A DNA stretch of 43,664 nt from assembly GCF_900107545.1 (NCBI RefSeq), contig NZ_FNQZ01000020.1, positions 1 to 43,664 of the forward strand, in the 5' to 3' direction. A program made the translations under genes and the position numbers. Below, one piece after another: positions 19,273 to 27,944 of this stretch (the first letter of the stretch is position 1; every line of letters starts with the position of its first letter). The notes beneath the pieces are model-generated. The model was given only the letters and a program-made list of their open reading frames with translations. It searched no databases and was not told the origin of the DNA. This stretch comes from Pseudobutyrivibrio sp. ACV-2 (GTDB lineage: Bacteria > Bacillota > Clostridia > Lachnospirales > Lachnospiraceae).

Positions 19273-20028
19273 ATGGAAAGCAAAATGATTGTAGTGGGGG
19301 AAAAGGAATCATTTATCGTCAGGGTTCTTATTCAAAAGGCAACGGCTGCCGGCTGTAAGACAAAATTTGTCCATTGGTCTGTTAATGATATCAATAGTAG
19401 CCTTGAAAAAGATATGCTGATTACCTTTTACATTGATGAAAATGACGTTCCCCAGGAGGATGTTATTCATTTTCTCATTGATAATATGGAAAACATGGGG
19501 CTACAAATGATTCTCATTGGTGAGCAAAGCGATATAGATGCCATGGAAAAATTTTTCCCTAAGCATCTGATATATCAAGCCTTTGGCAGACCGGTGGATA
19601 ATGCAGTTTATACCCAGTCAGTCAAAGAGTTTTTTGAGAAGGAAGCAAAGGGCGACTTCAAGAAAAGCATTCTTGTTGTAGATGATGACCCACAATATCT
19701 AACACTTGTCAGGGAATGGCTTCGTGACTCCTATAAGGTATCCATGGCGAATTCTGGCATGCAGGCTATAAAATGGCTTGCTAAAAATAAGGTGGATTTG
19801 ATTCTTTTAGACCATGAAATGCCTGTCACAAGCGGACCACAAGTTTTGGAAATGCTTCGCAGTGAGCCTGAAACAAAAAATATTCCCGTAATGTTTCTCA
19901 CAGGAAAAGGTGACAAGGAAAGTGTTATGGCAGTAGTGGCACTTAAGCCGGAAGGATATTTTTTAAAGACAATAGACAAAAAGGAATTATTAGATAAGCT
20001 TCAGGCCTTTTTTATAATGCAAAAGTAA
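19273..20028 (+). CDS. Response regulator with C-terminal receiver domain
   Basis: The second half is a typical CheY-like receiver (residues ~130-250) with ILVVDDDP, the phospho-acceptor D180 in LILLDHEMP, the T/K pair FLTGKG and LKTIDKKELL. The N-terminal ~125 residues look like a receiver-like fold without a clear acceptor (MIVVGEKESFIVRVL at the start), so this may be a tandem receiver with one degenerate half. There is no DNA-binding or enzymatic output domain. It starts 22 bases after the hybrid kinase with an AAAGGAGAGG site and probably takes phosphate from its HPt domain, passing the signal on by protein contact. Confidence 0.85.
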   Translation: MESKMIVVGEKESFIVRVLIQKATAAGCKTKFVHWSVNDINSSLEKDMLITFYIDENDVPQEDVIHFLIDNMENMGLQMILIGEQSDIDAMEKFFPKHLIYQAFGRPVDNAVYTQSVKEFFEKEAKGDFKKSILVVDDDPQYLTLVREWLRDSYKVSMANSGMQAIKWLAKNKVDLILLDHEMPVTSGPQVLEMLRSEPETKNIPVMFLTGKGDKESVMAVVALKPEGYFLKTIDKKELLDKLQAFFIMQK

Positions 20029-20073
20029 TTAAGAGTAATTCAGATAGTAATGTACATTCAGGAGAAGGTTTAA

Positions 20074-20922
20074 ATGTATAGATTTTTTCAAACCTATCAA
20101 TTGGATATTATGTTGATACTTTGCGGAGTAAGCTTGACCATGACATTGCTTCTTTTCATCACCAGATTTCTTCCTAAAAGAAGAAAATGGAGTCTAATTT
20201 TCATGGAGATAGCTGCGGCCCTTTTGCTGTATTTTGACAGGACTGCTTATATATATTCCGGTGATGTATCTGCCATGGGATATTTTATGGTTAGGCTATC
20301 CAATTTTATGGTCTTTCTCATGACTCCAACCATCGTTCTTACATTTGGATTTTGTCTGGTTGATGCACTTAACAAGGGTGAAGAAATACAAATAGTTCCA
20401 AAAAGACTTGTTATTGTGGGTATAGCAGCATTGGTAGCAATGATGCTTGCAGTGGTATCCACATTTACAGATATGTATTATTACTTTGATGAATACAATG
20501 TCTATCACAGGGGGCCACTCTTTTTATTCAGCTATATAATCCCTGTATTGGGACCTTTGATTCAATACACTGTAATATTTCAATATAGAAAAAGATTTAG
20601 TGTATTTTTATACACTGCCTATACGCTATACATTTTCTTGCCTATAGTGGCAGGTATAGTTCAGATATTTGCATATGGAATCTCCATAGTAAATATGGGG
20701 ATGGTTTTTGTCTCCATATCCCTTTATATATTTACATATCTTGATATAAATGAAGAGGTCATCAGGGCTCACACCATTGAGCTTGAAAATATAGAAAAAG
20801 AAAAGAAGAGTATGAAACGACTCTTCGATCAGACCGCTAATGCTCTTGTAAAAGCCGTGGAAAAAAAGGATGAATATTTAAAGGAAATTCTGCAAAAAAG
20901 GCTGAGATTGCCAGAGATATAG
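20074..20922 (+). CDS. Seven-helix membrane sensor, 5' part of a frame-split 7TM/HD-GYP gene
   Basis: The zero-frame product is 282 aa. It has seven hydrophobic helices between residues ~8 and 225, then a cytoplasmic helix (HTIELENIEKEKKSMK) and the start of an HD-GYP-like domain (NALVKAVEKKDEYLK). The last 13 residues after L269 have no family resemblance and end at TAG 20920. The expected HD-GYP continuation is found in the -1 frame from 20883. The change of frame coincides with the heptamer U UUA AAG at 20877-20883. A simple one-base deletion (or sequence error) is the plain alternative. The N-terminus has an AGGAGAAGG ribosome site and follows the response regulator by 45 bases. Confidence 0.75.
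   Translation: MYRFFQTYQLDIMLILCGVSLTMTLLLFITRFLPKRRKWSLIFMEIAAALLLYFDRTAYIYSGDVSAMGYFMVRLSNFMVFLMTPTIVLTFGFCLVDALNKGEEIQIVPKRLVIVGIAALVAMMLAVVSTFTDMYYYFDEYNVYHRGPLFLFSYIIPVLGPLIQYTVIFQYRKRFSVFLYTAYTLYIFLPIVAGIVQIFAYGISIVNMGMVFVSISLYIFTYLDINEEVIRAHTIELENIEKEKKSMKRLFDQTANALVKAVEKKDEYLKEILQKRLRLPEI
20877..20883 (+). other. In-frame slippery heptamer T TTA AAG at a frame junction
   Basis: In the zero frame the codons read TAT TTA AAG, so the heptamer has the X XXY YYZ form of -1 frameshift sites. Slipping here gives K then GGA AAT TCT GCA, which restores the HD-GYP-like reading (KGNSAKKAEIARDIAKEAG). The -1 frame is open only downstream of TGA 20871-20873, and the zero frame stops at 20922. The junction must therefore fall within these 50 bases. 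A Shine-Dalgarno-like AAAGGA sits 6 bases upstream, a spacing in the range of bacterial stimulators. Confidence 0.45.
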
Positions 20923-22460
20923 CAAAGGAAGCTGGGCTGAGTGATGAGGAATGTGAAGAGGTTTATTATGCCGCCCTGTTGCAGAATGTAGGTAGAATTG
21001 GATTACCAGATAGCATCATTGGAAAGACAAGTATGCTATCGTCCTTTGAAGAGCAGCTTCTTAAGCAGGAGCCTGTTTTGAGTGGAGAAATTCTTTCTAG
21101 CATTACCGAATATCCATATTTAAGCTTAGGAGCCAGATACAGTTGTGAAAGCTATGATGGAAATGGATATCCGGAGGGGCTTTCAGGAGAAAATATTCCA
21201 GAGATTGCAAGGATAGTAGCGGTTGCCGACGCTTATGTAGATATGTCGTCAAAGAAAATAAACCGCAATCCAATTCCTGAACCTATGATTAGGGAAGATT
21301 TTGTAAAAAATGCAGGGATTAAATTTGACCCGGTCTATGCAAATATCATGGTTAAACTCATCGATAATAATGATTTTAAGATAGTTCCTGAGGCAGAAGA
21401 CGAGCTTATAACTGAGCTTGAATGTAAACAATATAGAGACAATTTCTCCAAGGGTATAGAGGTTACAGGTTTTGTAAAAAACATTACCTTTTTTTCTGTC
21501 AAAGCTGAAGATGACAGTCAGTTTAGTCAGCCATCTATTGTTTTGTTTGATTCCTTTGACAGGCATGTTCATGTGGATGAAATGTCGATTTCTGCTTTTA
21601 GATATACAGAGTATGGAGAGCTGTGGTTTGATGGCCATAGTATATCTACCAATGTGAGAAATATGCAGGTGAATGTTTCTGATAAAGAAACGGATCAAAG
21701 TATGCCAAAGCTTTTCAAGGAGGCAGGAAAAATCGAATCCAGGTACAGAATTTCTGCATGCCGTTATGAAGATCATGTAAAGATCATCATGGAAAATAAT
21801 GGAAAGTTAGTAGAGGCAATCATCGCCCTTCCAGATAAAACGAAATCATTATTTATCGGTCTTACAGGTGAGAATTGCATTATTTCAAGTATTAATGTTG
21901 AAGAAACCGATATTCAAACAAAGGAAAATGACATCGAAAGAATCGAAGATGAAATTGATTTTAAGGACAGAATGGAATCAGATGTTCCTAATGTACAGAT
22001 AGACCGAACCAGATCTGATGCCACCGAGGGAATCGAGGTTGTAGATGACCGTATACTTTGTTTTCATTCTATGACGTTACCATCAGGCAGCTTTATCTGG
22101 CATTGTCCTTATATTGTTCTATTTTATTCTGAGGACAAAAAAGTCTTTGGAGAGGGATACAAGGAATATGCCATGATAAAGATAAACGGTGAGGACGATG
22201 GCTCTAAAGAAGATGCTGATAATAAATTTTTCATGGAAAAAGGAGAGGACTTCAAAGATTGGGAAATTTTCAAGCATTTATGTAAGCAGGGTATAGAATG
22301 CAAAGTTACCTTTAAACGAAAAGGAAATAAAATCACTTTGCATACCGAGAACCTTGGAATAAAGATTTCAAACACCACAATTTTGCATGAAGGAAATGAA
22401 AAGGTTTATGTTGCAATCACTGGAGATCAGGTGGCTTTGACGGATATTAGAGTAAGATAA
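20883..22460 (+). CDS. Degenerate HD-GYP domain plus two C-terminal beta-sandwich-like repeats (3' part of the frame-split gene)
   Basis: The first ~150 residues align by eye with HD-GYP domains but lack the metal-binding residues. The usual HDxGKI is QNVGRI, the HHExxDGxGYP motif is SCESYDGNGYP and the first GH is GN, while DGNGYPEGLSG is kept. It is therefore probably a catalytically dead, possibly cyclic-di-GMP-sensing domain. Two similar C-terminal modules (~190-340 and ~370-525) contain phrases such as SLFIGLTGENCIISSINVE and KVYVAITGDQVALTDIRV, suggesting a duplicated lectin- or concanavalin-like sandwich. No ATG or GTG with a ribosome site opens this frame, so it must be made by frameshifting from the 7TM part or be a broken gene. 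The combined product would be about 795 aa. Confidence 0.65.
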   Translation, partial: GNSAKKAEIARDIAKEAGLSDEECEEVYYAALLQNVGRIGLPDSIIGKTSMLSSFEEQLLKQEPVLSGEILSSITEYPYLSLGARYSCESYDGNGYPEGLSGENIPEIARIVAVADAYVDMSSKKINRNPIPEPMIREDFVKNAGIKFDPVYANIMVKLIDNNDFKIVPEAEDELITELECKQYRDNFSKGIEVTGFVKNITFFSVKAEDDSQFSQPSIVLFDSFDRHVHVDEMSISAFRYTEYGELWFDGHSISTNVRNMQVNVSDKETDQSMPKLFKEAGKIESRYRISACRYEDHVKIIMENNGKLVEAIIALPDKTKSLFIGLTGENCIISSINVEETDIQTKENDIERIEDEIDFKDRMESDVPNVQIDRTRSDATEGIEVVDDRILCFHSMTLPSGSFIWHCPYIVLFYSEDKKVFGEGYKEYAMIKINGEDDGSKEDADNKFFMEKGEDFKDWEIFKHLCKQGIECKVTFKRKGNKITLHTENLGIKISNTTILHEGNEKVYVAITGDQVALTDIRVR

Positions 22461-22511
22461 AATAAATTATTAAAGAACAAAAATTGTATTCAATTAAATC
22501 AAATAAATATG

Positions 22512-22540
22512 TTGATTTCATCCCCTTCATTTAATAATAT
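22512..22540 (+). promoter_or_regulatory. Predicted sigma-A promoter of the MATE gene
   Basis: TTGATT (22512-22517), a 17-base spacer and TAATAT (22535-22540) lie 33 bases before the MATE start codon. Confidence 0.5.
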
Positions 22541-22573
22541 AGTCTAAGATTTTTAAGAGAAGGATATATTGTT

Positions 22574-23947
22574 ATGAAGGGGTTTACAATTTCAAAAAGC
22601 AAAACTATCGATTTTACAGTAGGAAAGCCATCCAGCCTGATTATGCAGTTTTTCTGGCCGCTATTAATGACTAGCATGTGCCAGCAGCTGTACAACTTTG
22701 TGGATTCTATGATTGTGGGACGAGGCATCAGTGATAATGCCCTGGCTGCAGTTGGAAATATGGGGTCACTGTTCTTTTTGATAGTTGGATTTTCATTTGG
22801 CTTGGCAAATGGATTTGCCATTCTCATTGCACAAAGCTTTGGCGCAAAAGATTTTGAAGAACTGCGTCACAGAATAGCAGGAACTATAGAGCTTGGTATA
22901 GTACTTGCCATAGGACTTACTATTTTTAGTGTGCTGTTTTTACCAAATGCATTATCGTATTTACGAACTGATCCTATCATTATGGCGGATTGTCTTAAGT
23001 ATGGTTATATTCTTTTTGGTGGATTGTTTGTAGGAATTGCCTACAATATTTCAGCAGCCATTTTACGTTCACTAGGAGATAGCCAGACTCCACTTATTTC
23101 TATTATAGTATCCTCAGTTACAAATCTTTGCCTGGATAGCTTATTTATTTTCGGTTTAAAATCAGGAGTAGAGGGAGCTGCAATAGCAACTATTATTGCA
23201 CAGATAGTTTCAGTTATTATCTGCCTAAAAAAGCTTTTTTCTATTGAGATTATCAGACTATCAAGGGCTGATTTTAAGGATAATACAAGAGTATTTGGAC
23301 TGCTTATTTCTAACGGACTTCCTATGGCACTTATGAATTCCATCACTGCCATAGGACTTATGGTGGTTCAATATTTTGTAAATGGATATGGTGTTATTTA
23401 TACAGCAGCCTATGCGGCAGGTAGCAAATATCTTAATCTGTTTATGAATCCTGCGGCTACCACAGCAAACGCAATTAGTGCATTTACCAGCCAAAATTAT
23501 GGTGCTAAATTATATGAACGTATTGTAGAGGGCATTAAGTATGGCCTTAAGATGGTAACATTTTTCTATATAGTGCTAGGCGGCATCATGGTGGTGTTCC
23601 CTGCAAATCTTGCAAGAGTGTTATTGTCAGGTGAGGAACAAATCAGACTGGTGTGCATTTTCCTTCCTACCTGTGGAGTGATGCTGATTTTCCTTAATGT
23701 ATTATTCATAGTCAGAGCAGCAGTTCAGGGAATGGGCAAACCAATACTTCCAATGATTTCTGGTATTGTTGAGATGGTACTTAGAACATTTGTAATATCA
23801 TTTTTCCTTGGCAGAATCGGTTATAGAGCTACCGCATTTGCGGAAATTTCTGCATGGATAGGTGCGCTTATTATTAACGCATATGCGTTAGGATTGTACC
23901 TAATACCACTTGTAAAAGGAGATAAATTTGAGACTGTACGAGAGTAG
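22574..23947 (+). CDS. MATE family efflux transporter
   Basis: This is an integral membrane antiporter of the multidrug and toxin extrusion family, which exports cationic drugs or metabolites using Na+ or H+ gradients. The 457 aa form the usual twelve helices. Family landmarks include VDSMIVGRGISDNALAAVG in the first repeat, FGLANGFAILIAQSFGAKD, and PAATTANAISAFTSQNYGA in the second repeat. The start has an AGAAGGA site 9 bases upstream. The following membrane protein gene begins 41 bases after the stop and may share its transcript. The substrate is unknown. Confidence 0.92.
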   Translation: MKGFTISKSKTIDFTVGKPSSLIMQFFWPLLMTSMCQQLYNFVDSMIVGRGISDNALAAVGNMGSLFFLIVGFSFGLANGFAILIAQSFGAKDFEELRHRIAGTIELGIVLAIGLTIFSVLFLPNALSYLRTDPIIMADCLKYGYILFGGLFVGIAYNISAAILRSLGDSQTPLISIIVSSVTNLCLDSLFIFGLKSGVEGAAIATIIAQIVSVIICLKKLFSIEIIRLSRADFKDNTRVFGLLISNGLPMALMNSITAIGLMVVQYFVNGYGVIYTAAYAAGSKYLNLFMNPAATTANAISAFTSQNYGAKLYERIVEGIKYGLKMVTFFYIVLGGIMVVFPANLARVLLSGEEQIRLVCIFLPTCGVMLIFLNVLFIVRAAVQGMGKPILPMISGIVEMVLRTFVISFFLGRIGYRATAFAEISAWIGALIINAYALGLYLIPLVKGDKFETVRE

Positions 23948-23988
23948 TCTCTAATTTTAAGCGGGCACTCTGAGAGGGAGGTAAGCTT

Positions 23989-24750
23989 ATGTATTTAAAT
24001 ACAAAAAGACATTATCTTTCAAAAGCAATATGCATTTCTTCCCTGGTTAGTTTGGTTGCACAGATATTAAACGCAATTGCAAGAATTATATTTTCCTCTC
24101 ATTTGCCTGAGCCGGATATGTTAAACAGCGCCGTTTTCACATTTAGTGTTGTCACTCAGGTTGGCGTTATTGCCTTTATTTTTATTATTTTTCTTTCTTA
24201 CATTAAGAAAATGCGTCATCTGACAAATATAATAAATGCAGATGACGCTGATGAATTTGCAGTTCTTCAAAAGCAATATATTCCAGACTCAATATCTACC
24301 CTCAGAGGGGAATCTATCTATCAGCTCCTTGAAATCTGGGCTGTTATTTTGCTTTTCGTACAAACCATATCCCTTGTATCTAATTACAAATATAGGAATT
24401 TTGTCAGTGAATTATATGATATTATACCTATGGATAATTATGAAAATGCAGTTACTTTTTCTGCAATCTATAATTCTACCCACGGATTTAAATATATAGG
24501 AATGTTTTCGGCCATTGTTATCGGCATTTTTGTGACAGCAGTTTTTCTGAAGGATAGATTTTTAAAGGTACTTACTACCTGTATTACAGGATTTTTCGTG
24601 TTGGCCTTTACTATTTTTCAGATGGTGACTTTTTATACGCAGCTAAAGATAATAAGTATCGTATGGACATCTGTTATATATCACGGCCTTGAGACTATTG
24701 GTCTTATTGCTTTTTCTATATATTTAGCAAAACACTATAAAGGATTGTAA
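23989..24750 (+). CDS. Hypothetical six-helix membrane protein
   Basis: I do not recognise the family. The 253-aa protein has about six hydrophobic helices (around residues 9-33, 44-70, 102-128, 165-185, 190-218 and 223-250) and a short charged loop after the second. A strong AGGGAGG ribosome site is present. It lies between a MATE transporter and an sce7726-like gene, with 4 bases to the latter, so the three are probably one operon. No catalytic motif is evident. Confidence 0.65.
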   Translation: MYLNTKRHYLSKAICISSLVSLVAQILNAIARIIFSSHLPEPDMLNSAVFTFSVVTQVGVIAFIFIIFLSYIKKMRHLTNIINADDADEFAVLQKQYIPDSISTLRGESIYQLLEIWAVILLFVQTISLVSNYKYRNFVSELYDIIPMDNYENAVTFSAIYNSTHGFKYIGMFSAIVIGIFVTAVFLKDRFLKVLTTCITGFFVLAFTIFQMVTFYTQLKIISIVWTSVIYHGLETIGLIAFSIYLAKHYKGL

Positions 24751-24754
24751 ATTA

Positions 24755-25402
24755 ATGCTAAAGGATAAAGACATCAGGGAAGGCCTATTTGATTATTTAG
24801 AAATTGAATATGGTAAAATACGTATATACGAAGAAAAGATGATTGGAAAATCAAGAGCGGATGCATACATGGTGATAGATAATGCTCTTGTAGGGATAGA
24901 GATAAAGTCAGACGCAGATACCTATACCAGACTTGAAGGTCAGATAAAGGATTACGATAAATACTTTGAATATAATATGGTAGTGGTAGGCAGTAGTCAC
25001 GCCATGCACATCGAGGAGCATGTACCAGAGCATTGGGGGATTATCACAGTAGATGAAGTAGACGAGATGCCAGATTTTTATTTTTTAAGGAGACCTGTTT
25101 TAAATGAAAAAGCAGATGTAAGCAAAAAGCTAGAATTGCTTTGGCGTCCGGAGCTTTCTATTATCGTTGAAAAATATCAGCTTCCAGCTTACAAAAGCTT
25201 AAGCAAGCCTGCACTTAGAAAAAAACTTATGGAAAAATTAGAGGTTTCTCAGATAAATGAATCTATAAGTGAGATATTATTCGAGCGAGACTACGAAAAA
25301 ATGCTTTCAGAGATTAATGAATATAGAAAGGCTAAAAATCCTAGAAGACGTGGTCCTAAAAAAGCTACAAGTGTAAAAAGAGTCAGAAGATTGTCAAAGT
25401 AA
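24755..25402 (+). CDS. sce7726 family protein (PD-(D/E)XK nuclease-like fold)
   Basis: The N-terminal ~110 residues resemble the sce7726 family, a predicted restriction-endonuclease-like fold. The likely active-site pattern is D in RADAYMVID followed by the E-x-K of GIEIKSDADTY, then QIKDYDKYFEY and VVVGSSHA. The C-terminal half is charged and ends in a basic tail (RRGPKKATSVKRVRRL), consistent with nucleic-acid contact. The length is 215 aa. Such proteins are often found in accessory or phage-linked DNA, but here no other mobile gene is visible. The actual activity is unknown. Confidence 0.75.
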   Translation: MLKDKDIREGLFDYLEIEYGKIRIYEEKMIGKSRADAYMVIDNALVGIEIKSDADTYTRLEGQIKDYDKYFEYNMVVVGSSHAMHIEEHVPEHWGIITVDEVDEMPDFYFLRRPVLNEKADVSKKLELLWRPELSIIVEKYQLPAYKSLSKPALRKKLMEKLEVSQINESISEILFERDYEKMLSEINEYRKAKNPRRRGPKKATSVKRVRRLSK

Positions 25403-25461
25403 TTAATTATGCATAGTTTATTCAATTTTGAAATGCTGTATTTTGAAATTTAAACATTTAC

Positions 25462-25491
25462 GGAGTTTTGCAGTGCAAAACTCCATTTTTA
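25462..25491 (+). terminator. Rho-independent terminator after the sce7726-like gene
   Basis: A perfect 9-bp stem GGAGTTTTG/CAAAACTCC (25462-25470 with 25476-25484) has a 5-base loop and a T tract. Confidence 0.85.
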
Positions 25492-25493
25492 TA

Positions 25494-25521
25494 TTGAAAT
25501 ATAATTTTTTTATGCTATTAT
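25494..25521 (+). promoter_or_regulatory. Predicted promoter of the amino-acid ABC transporter
   Basis: TTGAAA (25494-25499), a 16-base spacer and TATTAT (25516-25521), with an extended TG at -15/-14, lie 34 bases before the start codon. Confidence 0.6.
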
Positions 25522-25555
25522 ATGTATAAAAATACATTAAGAGGAATAAATATAC

Positions 25556-27058
25556 ATGAAAAAGAAATTATCGCTATTACTCTTAGGTTTAACAACAGCT
25601 CTGATGATAGGCTGTGGTGCTAAGGCTGAGAGCACAGGAAAACAGATTAATTCTGCAGACGATTTAGAGGGAGCAAAGATTGGTGTCCAGCTTGGAACCA
25701 TCGGCGATATCTATGTCTCTGACATGGAAGGAGACGAGGCAGGCACTACTGTAGAGCGTTACAACAAAATCACAGATGCTGTCCAGGCTCTTCGTCAAGG
25801 CAAGATTGACTGTGTCATCGTTGATGAGCAGCCAGCCATCGCCACCACAAAGGACGAGAAGAATCTTGAAATCTTAGAGGAGCCATTCGAATTAGAAGAA
25901 TATGCTATCTGTATCGCAAAGGATAATAACGAACTTCTTGAAAAGGTAAATGGCGCACTTGCAGAGCTTAAGGAAGAAGGTGTTATCGACCAGATTAATG
26001 CAAACTATATCGGCGATGATACAAAGGGAACCTGCCCATATGTTTCTCCAGAGGGAATAGAATATACAGGTACACTTGTAGTTGCTACAAATGCAGCATT
26101 TCCACCATATGAATACTATGAGGAAAGCAAGCCTGTAGGTATTGATATGGAGCTTATAAAAGCTGTTGGTGACAAGATTGGTCTTCAGGTTAAAATCGAA
26201 GATATTGAGTTTGACAGTATTATCAATGCTGTAGATTCACACAAGGCTGATGTGGGTATTGCTGGTATGACTATGACAGAAGAACGTCTTAAGTCAATCA
26301 ATTTCTCTGATCCATACACCACATCAAAGCAGGTCATCATTGTAAATAATGGTGCTGGTGCAGGCAACAGCCTTGGATTTGTCGATAATTTCAAACGAAA
26401 CTTTGTTGATGATAATAGATGGAATTACCTATTTAAGGGTCTTATTAATACACTTATAATCGCACTTTGTGCCGTAGTTGCAGGTGTAATTATAGGTTTC
26501 TTGGTTGCTATAGTTCGTGTTACATATGACAAGACTGGCTCAATGGTATTTTTAAATGCCATTTGTAAGCTTTATCTTACAATCATCCGTGGTACTCCTA
26601 TGATGATTCAGCTTTTGATTATTTACTATGTAGTATTCAAAGCTGTAAATGTTCCAAAGATTCTTGTAGCCATTATCGCATTTGCGATAAATTCAGGAGC
26701 ATACGTTGCAGAAATAATGCGTGGTGGTATTATGTCAATCGACGGTGGTCAGATGGAGGCTGGTCGAAGCCTTGGTCTTGATTACAAGCAGACAATGACT
26801 TCAATCATCCTTCCACAGGCTGTTAAAAATGTACTTCCTGCACTTGGAAATGAGTTTATTTCACTTATTAAGGAAACCTCAATCTGTGGTTACATTGGTC
26901 TTATGGATTTAACTCGTGGTGGTGATATTATCAGAAGTATTACCTACGAGGCATTCCTTCCACTTATTGCAGTAGCCCTTATATATCTTATTATTGTTCA
27001 GGTTCTTAACATGGGAGTTGGCAAACTTGAAAAGTCATTACGTAAGAGTGAACAATAA
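25556..27058 (+). CDS. Amino-acid ABC transporter: lipoprotein binding domain (permuted) fused to permease
   Basis: One 500-aa chain combines a solute-binding domain and a His/Glu/Gln-type permease (HisM family). A lipobox (LMIGC, C20) anchors the N-terminus. Residues ~34-155 match what is normally the second lobe and C-terminus of family 3 binding proteins ([17 protein letters not shown] ... [16 protein letters not shown]). Residues ~171-264 match the normal first lobe ([19 protein letters not shown] ... [15 protein letters not shown]). The lobes are therefore in swapped order. The permease follows (~290-495), with the EAA-like segment [14 protein letters not shown]. The ATPase gene follows 17 bases on. 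A polar amino acid such as glutamine is the likely cargo. Confidence 0.88.
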   Translation: MKKKLSLLLLGLTTALMIGCGAKAESTGKQINSADDLEGAKIGVQLGTIGDIYVSDMEGDEAGTTVERYNKITDAVQALRQGKIDCVIVDEQPAIATTKDEKNLEILEEPFELEEYAICIAKDNNELLEKVNGALAELKEEGVIDQINANYIGDDTKGTCPYVSPEGIEYTGTLVVATNAAFPPYEYYEESKPVGIDMELIKAVGDKIGLQVKIEDIEFDSIINAVDSHKADVGIAGMTMTEERLKSINFSDPYTTSKQVIIVNNGAGAGNSLGFVDNFKRNFVDDNRWNYLFKGLINTLIIALCAVVAGVIIGFLVAIVRVTYDKTGSMVFLNAICKLYLTIIRGTPMMIQLLIIYYVVFKAVNVPKILVAIIAFAINSGAYVAEIMRGGIMSIDGGQMEAGRSLGLDYKQTMTSIILPQAVKNVLPALGNEFISLIKETSICGYIGLMDLTRGGDIIRSITYEAFLPLIAVALIYLIIVQVLNMGVGKLEKSLRKSEQ

Positions 27059-27075
27059 TTAAAGGAGAAATTAAA

Positions 27076-27813
27076 ATGAGTAACGAAGTATTAATAAAGG
27101 TTGAGAATCTTTCAAAATCCTACGGGAAAAATGATGTTCTTTCAAATGTAAATATGCAGATTGAAAAGGGAGAGGTTATTGCTATCATTGGCCCTTCAGG
27201 CTGTGGTAAGTCTACATTTATCCGAACCCTCAATCAGCTTGAGAATGTAACAGGTGGTTCTATTTATCTAGATGGCGAGGAAATCACAAAAAAGGGAGTT
27301 GATATAAATGATGTTCGCCGTCGCGTGGGAATGGTTTTCCAGCACTTTAATCTTTTCCCACATCTTACAATCCAAAAGAACCTGACACTAGCCCCTGTAA
27401 AGCTTGGACTTATGAGCCAGGCTGAGGCTGATAAAAAAGCAACTGAGCTTTTAAATCGAGTTGGACTTGCAGACAAGGCTAGTGCATATCCTGACAGTCT
27501 TTCAGGTGGACAGAAGCAGCGTATAGCAATTGCTCGTACACTTGCAATGAATCCTGAAGTAATTCTTTTTGATGAGCCTACATCGGCTCTTGATCCAGAA
27601 ATGGTAGGAGAGGTTCTTTCTCTTATGAAGGAGCTTGCAGATGATGGAATGACAATGGTGGTTGTAACTCACGAAATGGGATTTGCAAAAGAGGTTGCAG
27701 ACCGCGTTATGTTCTTTGATGAAAAGGGAATAAAGGAAGAAGGCACTCCAGTCGAAATCTTCCAGTTCCCAAAGAGCCAGAGATTAAAGGATTTCCTTTC
27801 AAAGGTATTATAA
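27076..27813 (+). CDS. Polar amino-acid ABC transporter ATP-binding protein
   Basis: This is the ATPase that powers the adjacent binding-protein/permease fusion. It shows Walker [11 protein letters not shown]-loop [10 protein letters not shown], signature LSGGQKQR, Walker [15 protein letters not shown] and the switch histidine in [10 protein letters not shown]. At 245 aa it is the normal length for GlnQ/HisP-type subunits. It has an AAAGGAGAA ribosome site and is followed by a terminator, so the transporter is a two-gene operon. A glnQ-type role is likely, but the exact amino acid is not shown by the sequence. Confidence 0.95.
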   Translation: MSNEVLIKVENLSKSYGKNDVLSNVNMQIEKGEVIAIIGPSGCGKSTFIRTLNQLENVTGGSIYLDGEEITKKGVDINDVRRRVGMVFQHFNLFPHLTIQKNLTLAPVKLGLMSQAEADKKATELLNRVGLADKASAYPDSLSGGQKQRIAIARTLAMNPEVILFDEPTSALDPEMVGEVLSLMKELADDGMTMVVVTHEMGFAKEVADRVMFFDEKGIKEEGTPVEIFQFPKSQRLKDFLSKVL

Positions 27814-27865
27814 TTAAATATTTTTTCACCTCTCAGTGGTGGCAGTGCTGCTTGTTTAGAGGTGT

Positions 27866-27895
27866 GCCTTCAACTTTCGTTGAAGGCTTTTTTTT
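27866..27895 (+). terminator. Rho-independent terminator after the ABC transporter
   Basis: A perfect 9-bp stem GCCTTCAAC/GTTGAAGGC (27866-27874 with 27879-27887) is followed by eight T residues. Just upstream, CACCTCT (27827) can pair with AGAGGTG (27858) to form a second hairpin with a long loop. Confidence 0.9.
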
Positions 27896-27944
27896 ATATT
27901 TCAAAAGAGTATAATAAGATTATTCTTTTTTAGGAGATGATGAA

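Noticed and set aside
20862-20868. In-frame A AAA AAG heptamer (the dnaX-type slippery site) 15 bases before the frame junction
   Set aside because: A -1 slip here would meet TGA at 20871-20873 two codons later, so it cannot produce the HD-GYP fusion. The T TTA AAG site is the productive candidate.
27827-27864. Hairpin with a 24-base loop before the terminator downstream of the ABC transporter as a riboswitch
   Set aside because: It lies between a stop codon and a terminator, and no known aptamer core was recognised. It could simply be part of the 3' untranslated region.
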